From assembly GCA_022315425.1 (NCBI GenBank), contig JAIUPT010000020.1:558001-622000 (forward strand): DNA of 64,000 nucleotides, read 5' to 3'. Source of the stretch: Pseudevernia furfuracea. Its lineage: Eukaryota > Ascomycota > Lecanoromycetes > Lecanorales > Parmeliaceae. The notes beneath the pieces were generated by a model. The model saw only the letters and a list, made by a program, of their open reading frames with translations, did not search any database and was not told the origin of the DNA. Made by a program: the position numbers and the translations under genes. How positions within the stretch are numbered: position 1 is the stretch's first letter; the number at the start of each line of letters is the position of its first letter. Shown piece by piece: positions 1-10,617 of the stretch.

Positions 1-1219
1 CAGCTCTCGCTCGGAGGGTCTTCTCTTTGGCCGTACCGCTTTGACGAGCAGCTTCAGAAGCTGTTCGCTTCACGCGTGCGATGTGCTGTTTGCCTGTCAA
101 ATGATCTTCCTTCTGGAATTCTTGCATGTCCCGGCCACACGTAATGCATGTCCACTTCGGGTGGACAGTGGCAGGATACAGGGTAGTGTTTGTTCTCATC
201 TGTGATCCTCCCTCTAGCTCGTTCTTGCTTCTGCTAGGGAGATCAAGCTTGGGTAGTGGACGTTCGAGCTCTGCAGTAGTTTCCGGAGTCTTTCGAGCAG
301 CTTTGAAAGCTGCTAATCTCGCTGACCGCTGTAGATCTGCCTCTCCAATTGACGGCTGAGTTTGTGGTTTTGTGTCAGGCTGCGTTGCTGCTGTTTTCTT
401 TGGTGCTTCTGTCGCAGCTTTTTGTGCAACAGTAGTCATTGTCATGGTCCCCGATCCTCTCGCCCCAATTTTGTTGGGGCGATTACCTTTCCTCCATGGG
501 CTCAAGATCTTGTCTTCGCCACGAGGTACATACGATGCGGTCTGTGAGACACGGACCCTTTCGAGTGTTTCGTCTTGTACTTTTCTCATCCACGGTGTGG
601 AGATTTTTCGATTGTACATTTTCCACAAAACAGGGAGATGCACCACATCTTGCGTACAGTAATCGATGACATCTTGCAGCATCGGTCGAGCATTGAACAC
701 TTCATAAGAACCCCCATGTTCTGGCGCGAAAAGTGACACGCCTTTTTGCTTGGTAGCTTTCCACACCGCGATAGCTTCGACGGTGAGCAGCGCATCCTTT
801 TCAATACACTTGGCGAGTCCGGCCACCCATTCCTTCGAAGAAGAGCGGGTTGCAACCTCCAAGAGCTGGACGTCATGGATACCTTGCAATGAGATTTGAA
901 AATGTGCAAACAGGGCATCAGAGTCATTACGGACGTCGAAGAAGACTTTCGGCACGAGAGCAGATTCGAGGATCGATCGCAGGTCTGCCCCGGAACGATT
1001 GGAAGTGCAGAACGCCTTTTCCTGGAGAACAAAAATGTCGATCAGAAAGACGTGGTTCTTGGGTAAGACAAAAAGCTGGACGATAGAAATCGAGCCATGC
1101 CGGCAGAGCTGGACGCCCTCGATATCCACGTATATGGATGGTGGCTGGGTTGGAAGACGGTCGAGACAATCAATCAGAGCTACTACCGAGGGTTCGGAAT
1201 CAACAATGGTCAGCTTCAT
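1..1219 (-). CDS. 3'-5' exonuclease domain protein with C-terminal zinc finger (3' part cut by window edge)
   Basis: An uninterrupted frame runs leftward from an ATG at 1217-1219 to the window edge, so the C-terminus is missing. It has the DEDDy exonuclease layout: Exo I Asp32/Glu34 (VDIEG), Exo II in the stretch DVRNDSDAL (about 95-103), and Exo III YCTQD with Tyr187 and Asp191. These residues bind two metal ions in RNase D/WRN-type 3'-5' exonucleases. A low-complexity linker follows, and near residue 345 a Cys-x2-Cys ... His-x4-His finger (CITCGRDM...HLTGKQH) resembles U1-type RNA/DNA-binding fingers. The combination suggests a nucleic-acid trimming enzyme; the substrate is unknown. All four catalytic acidic residues and the Tyr are present, so it looks active. 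Start choice: first ATG, directly ahead of the exonuclease fold. Confidence 0.75.
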   Translation of the reverse strand, partial: MKLTIVDSEPSVVALIDCLDRLPTQPPSIYVDIEGVQLCRHGSISIVQLFVLPKNHVFLIDIFVLQEKAFCTSNRSGADLRSILESALVPKVFFDVRNDSDALFAHFQISLQGIHDVQLLEVATRSSSKEWVAGLAKCIEKDALLTVEAIAVWKATKQKGVSLFAPEHGGSYEVFNARPMLQDVIDYCTQDVVHLPVLWKMYNRKISTPWMRKVQDETLERVRVSQTASYVPRGEDKILSPWRKGNRPNKIGARGSGTMTMTTVAQKAATEAPKKTAATQPDTKPQTQPSIGEADLQRSARLAAFKAARKTPETTAELERPLPKLDLPSRSKNELEGGSQMRTNTTLYPATVHPKWTCITCGRDMQEFQKEDHLTGKQHIARVKRTASEAARQSGTAKEKTLRARA

Positions 1220-1753
1220 GTTGACAGCCTTGGCTTTTGGACTCTAGCCGTTCTTTGTTGATACTTTTGCGAGGAATCTAATACAGAAGATGAACTTTAT
1301 CATCTGTTTCAGTCGAGAGCGGGGTAAATGCTGTCTCATGCAAGTGAGCAGAATATCAGATCTCTATTGGCCTTCTCAAAGCCGCTGATTGCATGCAAGG
1401 CTACCATTGCAGCCTCTGAAAGCCCACGCTTTTCCCGAAACCCGGCAGGGCAGCGATGAGCAACATCGTAACAGAACAATCTGTCCGATATTGCTGTAGT
1501 AGCGGACGCCATTTTACCCAGTATTATTCATCGAAAAAGTGACTGGAAATGGAAGGAACAGTTGCGGCCGATGGAGAGCCGTTTTCGGTAATTTCCAATT
1601 ATAGAACTCTGCAACTTGATGTACTAAAAGTTCTTCCAGGTCGATCCTGGCTTTCGAGACCATTATAGTATCTGCTGTGATGCAGTGTCTCTCAGTACTG
1701 GTTCTAGTATAAGTAGTGTGGGTGCAACATGTCTGGAGTTTTGGGGAAGCCCT
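1220..1753. other. intergenic, no gene recognised
   Basis: Between the exonuclease start and the LIM-like frame. The last ~110 bases read, in frame with the next gene but upstream of its first ATG, as a decayed piece of a first LIM finger (HYSICCDA), which suggests that gene once began further left. Confidence 0.4.
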
Positions 1754-2821
1754 ATGGACATGAACTCTTATTGTGCACGACATCATTCTGAGCTCAATGC
1801 ATTGATCTGTCACGAATGCAACACACTTATTGGAGGGTCGTACCTAGAGACAGAGTTGAAGCAGAAGTTCCATCCTCACTGCTTTAGCTGCCAAGCAGTA
1901 CCCGCGAAGTATGACTCCGCCGAAGACTGGGCAGTGATGTTCAAGTTCTGCCTGCGAACAAGCACATACGCTGGGGCAGGTATCCACCCTCATCAGGTTG
2001 CATTTCAGCAAACATCAATGCAGAGGCTGGCGCCAGCAGGGTATCAGTGCGACTCCCTGAAGCAACTATGGGACAGTATCCCTATGAACGGCAACTACTT
2101 CGCAATCCTGGGGATGCCGGCGACGCCTGAGAGACCCGCAGAGTCCCGAAAGTATAACGCTGTAGGGTTCATAAGAGACCACTCACAAGCGGCATGGCAC
2201 CTGCTTATGTATGACGGATTCGCGAAAGAAACAGTGGACCCCGTAAGACCACTGAAACGACAAATGGCAAACCTCCAAATTGCACTGGCACAAATGGTCA
2301 CCTTGCCCCATTATATGGACGAACGCCCTATTCTTTCCATCCGATTTGGGCATGCCAACATGACACCAGCAACCATCGGACAAGAAAGATTCCGATACAG
2401 CCCACTATACCTCACTGGCATCCATCAATCCCTCATGTGGATCGACTCAGCGGCCAGAGAGGATACGCCCAGAGCACTGGAGGGCGATGCCAGATTCCAG
2501 GGCCTGCAACCAATTGACTTTGCAACTTTTCGACGAAACAAATGGATGTACTGGGAGTACCCATTGGAGGTATTAATGGCTAGGGAGAACATCCCTAGGT
2601 CACAGGTTTCATTCCCCTCGGAGGAAGCTCGGAAGGAACAGGTGGAACGAGGCTTTAGTCTCCAGACCGCAGAGGTCGCTTTCCGGCAGCAGCATGAGGG
2701 AGGATGTCAAGAGGACACCCTTGGGGGCTTCAGTCAAGCTGAAGACCCCCATGGGCAACCATGGTATCATTTTCTTTTGGCGTCGCACTCAGAGGTCTCA
2801 AGCTCTGAGCGCGATTCTTGA
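1754..2821 (+). CDS. LIM-finger-like protein, probably 5'-truncated or decaying
   Basis: The first in-frame ATG gives 355 residues. The N-terminus carries the end of one LIM finger (YCARHH) followed directly by half of a second one: Cys-x2-Cys (CHEC), then His-x2-Cys-x2-Cys (FHPHCFSC). LIM fingers bind zinc and mediate protein contacts. The expected closing zinc ligands of the second finger are not evident. Upstream of the ATG the same frame still shows remnants of the first finger, then a stop. The remaining ~300 residues (for example LWDSIPMNGNYFAI and KWMYWEYPLEVLM) resemble no family I can name. The C-terminal codons overlap a near-perfect hairpin at 2722-2751. I read this as a fragment of a larger gene that lost its 5' exons; a missed upstream intron is the alternative. 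Confidence 0.45.
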   Translation: MDMNSYCARHHSELNALICHECNTLIGGSYLETELKQKFHPHCFSCQAVPAKYDSAEDWAVMFKFCLRTSTYAGAGIHPHQVAFQQTSMQRLAPAGYQCDSLKQLWDSIPMNGNYFAILGMPATPERPAESRKYNAVGFIRDHSQAAWHLLMYDGFAKETVDPVRPLKRQMANLQIALAQMVTLPHYMDERPILSIRFGHANMTPATIGQERFRYSPLYLTGIHQSLMWIDSAAREDTPRALEGDARFQGLQPIDFATFRRNKWMYWEYPLEVLMARENIPRSQVSFPSEEARKEQVERGFSLQTAEVAFRQQHEGGCQEDTLGGFSQAEDPHGQPWYHFLLASHSEVSSSERDS

Positions 2822-3450
2822 ACTTTGGCGTACAATTTCATCATTTTGGCACGGAGAGATCATTTCATGGGGCACAGAGGGATTACTAACAACGCAGCGA
2901 GGTACGGGAGCTTTTCATCATCATCATGTGGGGGCAGGTGCCTTGGAAGGGCGTGTTTTATTATAGAGTAGTAATCCATTCCGGGGTTGGGACTCCCGGG
3001 GGTAGATACATCCGGCTGGGCCTTAGACGCCTGTAAAGCCCTCTGCGGGGTAACCCGTATGGTGTCCGGTAGGACTTAATCAAGAGTAGCATCATCTTTC
3101 GCCCTTGAGAGCGCGTAAACGAAATTACGGGTTCATTTCAGTCAAGTTTGAAAGCAAGAATGTCTACTCAAGATAGTTGGACATGAGGTACTCACGGAAC
3201 GGAGCGGGTGCTTCTTGGACATTGAAGGTCCGATCTGGTACAGTGCAAGCCTCTTTTCGGTGGATGCGGACGACGTATCACCGCTGTTCAAGCGCTTATC
3301 GAAGCCAACAACTTGGGGCAAAGAACCAGTCTTACTCCCGAGTCTCGAGTCGTAACCCAGGTTGTCAAGATATGGCATTATCAGAAAGACTGCTGGCGCT
3401 CTCTGTCTGTGACTTTCACTACTAGTGCCAGCCCCCTTTCAACCCTCAAG
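2822..3450. other. intergenic with a GC-rich, structure-prone stretch
   Basis: No convincing gene. Positions about 2980-3085 are GC-rich with several short self-complementary blocks, unlike the flanks; they may be transposon debris or structured RNA. Short frames on both strands lack codon character. Confidence 0.3.
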
Positions 3451-4425
3451 TCAGATTGGTTTCGTTAGTCTGCGTTTTTGTCTCCTCATCACGACACCAT
3501 AGATAACCTGCGCCGTCAAGAAGACCATGATGCCTATTAGGAATACAAGCCACAGGGTAGCAATAAACAAGATCATAGCCAATGAGAAGCCCCAGCTCGC
3601 TTTAGTCGCGGTCTCCCATTGGGTTTTGGCTATTATATTCCCCTCAGGCACGGTGACCATTACTTGCATCGCCGTCAAAATTATTGCAATGGATCCGAAT
3701 AGGAAAAGTAGAGGTGCAAAAAAGCGCTCGATGTATGCCCCCGTGTTCCAGTAGACTTCTTGATAATACCACCAATCCTTAGAGCTCCGGGGACGGAAAA
3801 CTCGAATAGCCCAATTTAGTCGAGTCAGGCGTAATTGACCGAAGTGGTAACGTGAGGAGACCTCATCATCGTGCAGATGTCGAAAAGGGACAATAAATTT
3901 CGAGAACGAGACCCACTGGATGTTCTCTGGAATGAGACGATGCTCAATTGCCAGGTGGTGGTCTGATGGATGCCTAAGGAGGAGCGCATATGTACGCAGA
4001 AAGCCTAGAGCGCATCTCGCATGATGGGAGGCTGCGTAGGAGACTTTGGCGTGTTGTGGACTGCAAAGAAACATCCTCCAAAACTCATAATTCAATAGAC
4101 ACCGCGGTATAGGTTTGATATAGATGACATCGGAGTACCAGACGAGGTGTAGCTTTGGGTCTTCCGTGATCACGACGCGCCTTCCTTTCAATTTCTGCCG
4201 ATGCAACGGATCCACTCGCTCACTCGACTGAGCCCCAACCAGCCATAGATGTGGGAAGAGCTCGTCTAGGATTGGTGTTTCAAGCTCAGCACGCAGGAAG
4301 TCGTCGACCGCGCCTCGTCTTGATTCGATGTCAGGCTGATCAGGAATGGTGGGACCGATGGCCTCGTCGTTGAGCTGCTCATGCGCGGAAAATGGAGGAT
4401 CGCGGGACATATCCTTCGAAGTCAT
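3451..4425 (-). CDS. DUF6601-type membrane protein
   Basis: Single-exon frame of 324 residues from the first ATG at 4423-4425. The body contains blocks I associate with the fungal DUF6601 family: HLVWYSDVIYIKPIPR, ALGFLRTYALL, a SRYHFGQLRLTRLN block, then two C-terminal membrane spans at roughly 236-257 and 279-310, ending in a basic tail (RRQKRR). The family has no established biochemical function. The protein should be a membrane protein with a ~235-residue soluble N-terminal part. It lies head to head with the NLR-like gene that starts at 4626, with only 200 bp between the two start codons, so a shared promoter is plausible. The family assignment is from remembered motif similarity. Confidence 0.65.
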   Translation of the reverse strand: MTSKDMSRDPPFSAHEQLNDEAIGPTIPDQPDIESRRGAVDDFLRAELETPILDELFPHLWLVGAQSSERVDPLHRQKLKGRRVVITEDPKLHLVWYSDVIYIKPIPRCLLNYEFWRMFLCSPQHAKVSYAASHHARCALGFLRTYALLLRHPSDHHLAIEHRLIPENIQWVSFSKFIVPFRHLHDDEVSSRYHFGQLRLTRLNWAIRVFRPRSSKDWWYYQEVYWNTGAYIERFFAPLLFLFGSIAIILTAMQVMVTVPEGNIIAKTQWETATKASWGFSLAMILFIATLWLVFLIGIMVFLTAQVIYGVVMRRQKRRLTKPI

Positions 4426-4625
4426 CGTAATAACGATAGAGGCCGGAGCCGGACTGGACAATGATGGAGAAGCTCATGATGAGGCTCATTGGGCCAGCAA
4501 GGGCCAGTGCATGGCCACAAGGCTGCAGGACTGCATGCGGGCAAGGCTACCAACCATCAATAATACGCATTCTCGGAGCAGAATGAGGTGTTACAAAGCA
4601 ATGCACGTATCGAAAGGGAATTGGG
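4426..4625. promoter_or_regulatory. 200 bp divergent intergenic region (shared promoter candidate)
   Basis: The only sequence between the start codons of the DUF6601-type gene (leftward) and the NLR-like gene (rightward). It must hold both core promoters and 5' leaders. I see no clear TATA box or repeated operator. Confidence 0.45.
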
Positions 4626-7600
4626 ATGCCGTACCCAATTGTGGCGACGTGTGTCTCTGGCGTCATCGCTATCTATGTCGTGCAGAATCTTGGGTACCGT
4701 CTATTCGATCATCTGGTGCCGTCACGACGAGATAAGCCCCCAATTGCAGAATTCGATCTTGTGCCCATCGAATCGGACTTGGAGCCTACTGATGAAGAGG
4801 GAAATGAACTTGATATCATATTTGTCCATGGGCTGGGATCTCAGCCAGACTCAACCTGGCGGGCTGAGAGAATGGTCGAGGCTCTCGCTTTACAGGATGA
4901 CAACCAACGGCAGCAGAAGGAACACGTCTACTGGGTCAACGATTATCTAACTCACGATCTCATCTCTAAAGGTCGCCGTGGTATTAAGCTATTTTACTAC
5001 AACTACGATTCGGCGTATTATCGTGATGCATCGGAAAAGCGTCTACAGGATTTGGGCGATCAATTGTTGTCAAGGATCAGCCTGAGAAGGCGAAGTCTAA
5101 CGTCGGTAAGATACTCCCAAATCCTGATGCGACCTCGACAGCTAGCTCACTGATGACACTTGGTTTTGCAGGAGCAGAATCGTGGAATCATTTTTGTTGG
5201 GCACAGCTATGGTGGTCTCGTCATCAAACAGGTCAATTGCCTTCGAGACCAGCTCAATGTTGGCATCTAAAGCTAATTCTTGAAACATCTAGGCACTTCT
5301 TCAATCTCAGAATGATCAAAGAGACGAGCAACATTCCCTGGCCGTAAAAACCAAGGGTATAATTTTCTTAGGCACTCCACATAATGGCTCAGTTATGACT
5401 GTCTGGAGTGTGTGGCTTGCTAAATGCTGTCATTTCTTGGGCTCCAATTCAACGATTGTCATGGGACTGCTGCCCGGATGCGAATCTTTGAAAGACTTGC
5501 AGCGTAATTTTATCAGGGCTTTCGGCCACCGCCTGTATATGGTCAACTACTCTGAAGAGCTTAAGACTCGTCTTTTCAAGTGGTCTTGGATACAGAAAGA
5601 TGAATATGTATGTCTGGGCGGCTTGCAGGGCGGACTCTACATCAATCTGCAGGCTTAGCTGACCCGAAGACAGATAGTAGACCGAGATTCAGCCACCTTC
5701 GAGGTTCCTGGGATAGTGAACGATAGCCTCCGGGCAGACCATAGCGGACTCAATAAATTCAGTTGGCGGAGCTCGGAGTATAATAACCTACTTTGCAGAC
5801 TCGAAGACACCATCAATAAATCTCTCGAAGTTCTTGTCAGCCAAGAAGTTGAAGACAACAGCTTCGTTGTAGATTACGAACCCATCATGGAAGTCGTGGA
5901 TCAGCTCGTTGGTCGCGAAATGGAACTTAGTCTCATCGAGTCTTATCTGCAACGCAAAGAAGGCAAGGGGCCTATGGTTGTCACTTTACATGGACTTGGG
6001 GGCATTGGAAAGACGCAGCTGGCCTCTGCGTATTTCAACAACCCTCCACAGTCTTACACTGCTCGTTTTCGTCTTGACGGAAGCAGCAGGCTGAATTATG
6101 AGGGTGATTTCTTGAAGATTGCGACAGCAGCTGGCTTGAATGAGACTTCAGCGGCGCAGTCAGAGCCGCCCATACAGAGAATCTGGAACTGGCTCAACCT
6201 GAAAGGTAACGACAAGTGGTTAATCCTATTGGACAACGTGGACGACCCGGGCGACAGCACAGAACAGTTCGATGTCTCAAATTTCCTCAATAATATACGC
6301 CAAGGGTCTGTCATCATTACAACACGCCTGCGATGTCTCACTCCCAATTCCAAGCTTGTGCCAGTAGGACGTCTCGAGAGCACCGATGCGCTCCGCACAC
6401 TCCAAAATCACGCCAAAAAAGATATTTCTGAGGGTGAGTTGACCGATACGTTTGTCGTGTCGGCCTTGATCTGACTTGGACATCTAGACTCTGACTGCAC
6501 CAAACTACTAGAGGAACTAGAGGGGCTTCCACTAGCTCTAGTGATGTCTGGGGCGTATATGTACCAAACTGGGGCGTCAATCTCATCGTACTTGGATCTC
6601 TATAGAGGGACGTGGCAATCACTGATCAAAAGTCTAGGCAAGCCTGTAAATTACCAAGATAGGACTCTTGAAACCACCTGGCTGGTATCCTATGACAGAA
6701 TACGACGCCAAAGTCCGGCCGCGGCTGATCTGCTCAAATTCTGGGCTTGTGTCGATTACCGCAACCTGGAATACGACCTCGTCCAAGATAGCAAAAGCTA
6801 CTTCAAGGCCCCACACCCTTTGTCTGAAATGGTCAATGACAAACTTCGATTTTTCGATGCAATGCGATATCTCATGGACAACTCTTTTGCGCAATCGACA
6901 GGTAAAGACCAGTGGTCTTTGCACAGAGTTCTGCACAAATGGATTTCTGTCACGCTGAAGGAAGCTACCGATAATTCAATAACACAATGGTCTGTCATTT
7001 GCCTGGGTTCCAAAGCTGCAAAGAGGGGCGTGTCGGGCTACTGGGTTTCTAGTGGACGCCTGTATACCCATGCAATGCGCTGCATCGATTGCTGCGCCGA
7101 TCCGGTCAATACCGAATCTTTGAATCGTCAAGATTCGCCAGAGAAATGGGTCGATCGCCTTCTTGGTCTCGCAAGGCTTTGTATCGCACGGAAAGTGAGC
7201 TTGGACAAAGCTAAGAAGATCCTCGCATTTGTAGTCACCCGGGACACAAGTTGCTTGACATCGTCCAACATTCCAACCTTTTTGGCGAACAGTGAGGTGA
7301 GCTTGAGAGCTATGAACGCCCTCGGTAATGCTTATCGAGATGAAAAATCATTCGCTAAAGCTGCAAAAACCTATCAGAGGCTTATAGAGGTATTGGATAG
7401 CTTGGACAATGCGAGACGTGGCTGGCTCCCAAACGTATGCGACAACTACATCACAGTCACGGCTATGGGTCGATTGCAAGATCCCTGGCCCCATGTCTCC
7501 AGCCTAACGCCAAAGACTCTCAATTTTCTCGAGGTCGTGCAGAGGATCGGGAACGCTGAGAGGACATTCGAAGAAAAGCGCTTTGACGAGGCAGCCAAGC

Positions 7601-8085
7601 TCTTTGACGGCCTCCGTCTACAACTAGAGTTGAAGTCTGACGATATACAGTCCATTAAAGTATGGAAGATGGCAGCTACATGCTATGCACAGCGTGGATA
7701 CTATGGTAGAGCAAGCGATCTTTTCGAAGAATTATTACCCGTGGCCCTTGAGGCTAAAGGAGGCTATACGAACTCGATGACTTTGGATGTTCTCAACAAT
7801 TACGGCATTGTTTGTCGTAAGCTTGGAGACCTAGAGAAAGCGGAACATTATCTAAGCACTGCCAGGGAGCATCTGAGATCTCGGAAGGGAATGGTCGACG
7901 GACTTTATTTGAATGCTGCTGAGAATCTTGGCAATCTTTTCTATGAGATGGGAAATTACACGAAAGCCAAGGAAATCCTTGAGGAGTGCTTGGTCGAGGC
8001 CGAGGGACGCTTTCCGGACAGAGCAAGGAAAATACGGCATCAGCTTGGCAGACTCGAGGAGTCTCAACGGCAGTCAACAGTTTGA
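4626..8085 (+). CDS. NLR-like STAND protein: membrane segment, lipase-like alpha/beta hydrolase, NB-ARC, TPR
   Basis: Five exons restore one 1070-residue frame: 4626-5105, 5172-5231, 5293-5607, 5674-6433, 6488-8085. All four introns are 54-66 bp with GT..AG borders. Domains in order: hydrophobic N-terminal segment (about 4-22); an alpha/beta hydrolase of the DUF676 lipase type, with IIFVHGLGS, the nucleophile elbow GHSYGG (Ser172), and GIIFLGTPHNG; NB-ARC ATPase with Walker A GLGGIGKT (392-399), Walker B LLDNVDD (about 469-476), a sensor strand (IITTR) and GLPLAL (551-556); then TPR-like helical repeats over about 780-1060. Fungal NLRs of this plan are thought to sense non-self or fusion incompatibility through the repeats and to trigger the N-terminal effector on oligomerisation. 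No truncation or lost motif is seen. The role is inferred from architecture. Confidence 0.85.
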
Positions 8086-9573
8086 GGGTGGAGTTGGGAA
8101 GGCCGTGCCGTCACAGTCATCATGGTGCATAGCCCGCTGCCTCGCTTCGTCTCTGTACGCGTTCTCGTTGATTGACTTTGAGCTGGCGCTCTGCAACCTT
8201 GACGCATGCTATATACCGCACAGTGTACATGAATCCGTCCAAATTTGCATTCCGTCTTCTGATGTTGCCACAGTCAAAGGAGAAGTGCGCCGGCCCTATG
8301 CCATTCATTCAGAGACATCCACTTCCCTTCTCGAATGTCACCTCGGGGTGGTAACACCAAAGACATTGGAGACTTGGCATCAGCAAAACCAACGGCGGGT
8401 ACTCCAAAGCCACAACCGATATTCCAACCTGCTATCCAGGGAGCTTCATCTCTGCGCGGTCTATTTCAATCCTGACTAGCAATATCGCCGCCGAATGGAA
8501 TGACAAAATCATGAAATCGTCGAAGCCACTGTTGCAGTACAGAGCCGTCTAAAAGTTATTGGGAACGGGGTACAACTTCGAACGGCAGGAATAGGCGCGA
8601 AATTCAGATGAGCAGGATGACGTGATACTTCATCGTGTAATGTATACAACCTTGAGGACAACAATCGGAGGCATGCTGAGCTATATATAATGGTCGGAGA
8701 AGATGCTGAACGACTTGCATGCTAGAAGCCGAGTGATGTTACTTGAGTGTCACGGCTCGCGCGTATTAAAAACAAACACCGACTTGGCCCGCAATTACTC
8801 TATAGCGAGCCTTAGCCAAAACCCGGAGTCGCACTTTCAAACCCACTTCACTATTCTTATGATAAGCTATCGTGGTAAGACCCGGTTTCAAAAGGTTGTG
8901 GAAGATTAGCAAGGGAATTTTTCCCGTCATACTGGATTTCTCAGAGCAGTCGCGTGCGAGGAGACTTCTTGATATGAATGTGAGACCGGGGTTTTTTGAT
9001 ACCTGTGAGCGCCGAGCACGGAGTCGGACCTCGATTTCTCATAATACCGCTATTCCAGTGAGTTCATCACGTAGTCGGTCTCTTTGTCTGCGATATCCTA
9101 TCGATAAATCATGCGACCTTCTTCAGCTCAAGAACGCTCAAGCTGGCTCTGATTCCCTTCTTAAAGAACATTCATCTGGATACGTATGGGTGCTCGACTT
9201 TTCAGAGTACAGTACTATTTAGCTCAAGATACACGGCCTCTCAGCCCAAAAGCAGAGCCATTATCTTCTCAACTTCGACCGATGGGTCCAAAAACCAACA
9301 TTTCCGCTGTTGATACGGCTACCCCTACATTGTGGTGTGCTTTGCTATCTCCTATCGTCCTCTAAGTCGCTTCTTGCTCTCTGAAATTGTTGGCTTGGTG
9401 AGTAGGAGAGAGTGACTTCATACTGTGAGAAAAACCGAGGACCAGACCCGTCTTGCCACCAGCATCATGAAAGCCGACTAGAGCATCATGAAAGCTGATT
9501 ATATGTATTTAAAGCGACTTGCTCCCACCCAGGGCATTATGATACCCAAGGTAACGTGTGGCTGCTCCCATTT
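8086..9573. other. intergenic, no gene recognised
   Basis: About 1.5 kb with only short frames of no evident coding character. It contains one imperfect 21-bp direct duplication (9461-9502, unit beginning agcatcatgaaagc). Confidence 0.4.
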
Positions 9574-10091
9574 TCAGATTCTCCGTTGATCCATGACGAC
9601 CTCGTCTTGAAGACTTTTTCTCTTCAGCCGTTCCTGATTCTCGATCATATGCACTTTTCTATAATGTTCCTTTCGATGATCCTCTCTCTTGAAACCATGG
9701 TTACCTGTACGACCGCACGAATCGAACTCACAGTCTAGTAGTAAGGGCTCCGAGAGACCGGGACCAGGAAAATGTACGGACATATGTCGTTTCAGGTCGT
9801 GAGCACGGGGGCTGATATGTCCGCAATTTGGGTATAAGCAGGGGTATGTGTAGACGCTGTGGTATGAAGAGAGAGGAGCGCCACCGGTTGAGGAGTCGCG
9901 GGAACTTGGCCTGGAATTATTGGCTGCGTTTCGGCCACTACTGAGAGAATTTGCATCGCTTGTCACGTTGTAGTAGTCATACTTAATAGATATTACTAAG
10001 TATAGCTACAGAGTATGAGTAAAGTGATAGAAACCTTGGGAGACACGTAGCTATATGAGCTTTGCGAGAATGGACTCTGGTAAGCGCCCAT
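9574..10091 (-). CDS. small C2H2 zinc-finger protein
   Basis: Two exons are proposed: 10091-10047 (15 codons, starting MGAYQSPF) and 9981-9574, joined by a 65 bp GT..AG intron, giving 150 residues. Two fingers are visible: one Cys-x4-Cys-x12-His-x3-His (YPCLYPNC...HDLKRHMSVH), the second CEFDSC ... HRKEHYRKVH. The N-terminal part is Ser-rich and the C-terminus is basic. Such small C2H2 proteins are usually nuclear DNA-binding factors; the target is unknown. The second exon alone has no ATG before the first finger, which is why I chose the upstream exon; another 5' structure is possible because a dispersed repeat begins ~160 bp upstream. Confidence 0.5.
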
Positions 10092-10249
10092 TGTATCATA
10101 GTCTGGGAGGGGAGTACTAGTGGGACGTTAGCGAATGAGAAGATAAATGCCTCGTATTGGATGGACAGAAGAAAAGAGTAAGGTAGTATCTTACCTGAGC
10201 TTTCGCTCTTTGTCCTGTTCCGAAGATGATATAGGAATAGGAGCAGCAC

Positions 10250-10612
10250 GAACAACCTCGGTACGGTCGAGCCTGTCCGTAGCTGAATTCGGCATAACCG
10301 AATCCTCGATATTACGGAACAATGGTTCAGTTGCACCAAAATCCCTCGAAAAAAAGGAATCTCGCGGTGTAACGAATTCCGTTCGTGCTTTGAGGGTTAT
10401 AACGGAAAACACGTGCATAACGTATGTATAAAGTACGCACAAGGAGTACATAAAGTGGGCATAAGGTACAAATTATGTATTTTATTGTTGAATAACAGGC
10501 CACAGGCCGACTAGATAATAATGCTCTGAGGAGGTAGAATACATGGAGTGTGAATCCCATCAGGTATGTCCGACCGAACGGATAATTCTCCCAGTTCGAG
10601 CCTAGCTTCAGC
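10250..10612 (-). repeat. dispersed repeat, copy A
   Basis: Read on the minus strand, this segment matches 46712-47110 on the plus strand over most of its length. Anchors include a 33-bp exact match (10441-10473 versus 46888-46920) and a 19-bp exact match (10594-10612 versus 46712-46730). Between anchors there are many substitutions and indels. The two copies are inverted relative to each other and ~36 kb apart. No transposase is readable. Confidence 0.75.
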
Positions 10613-10617
10613 TAGCG

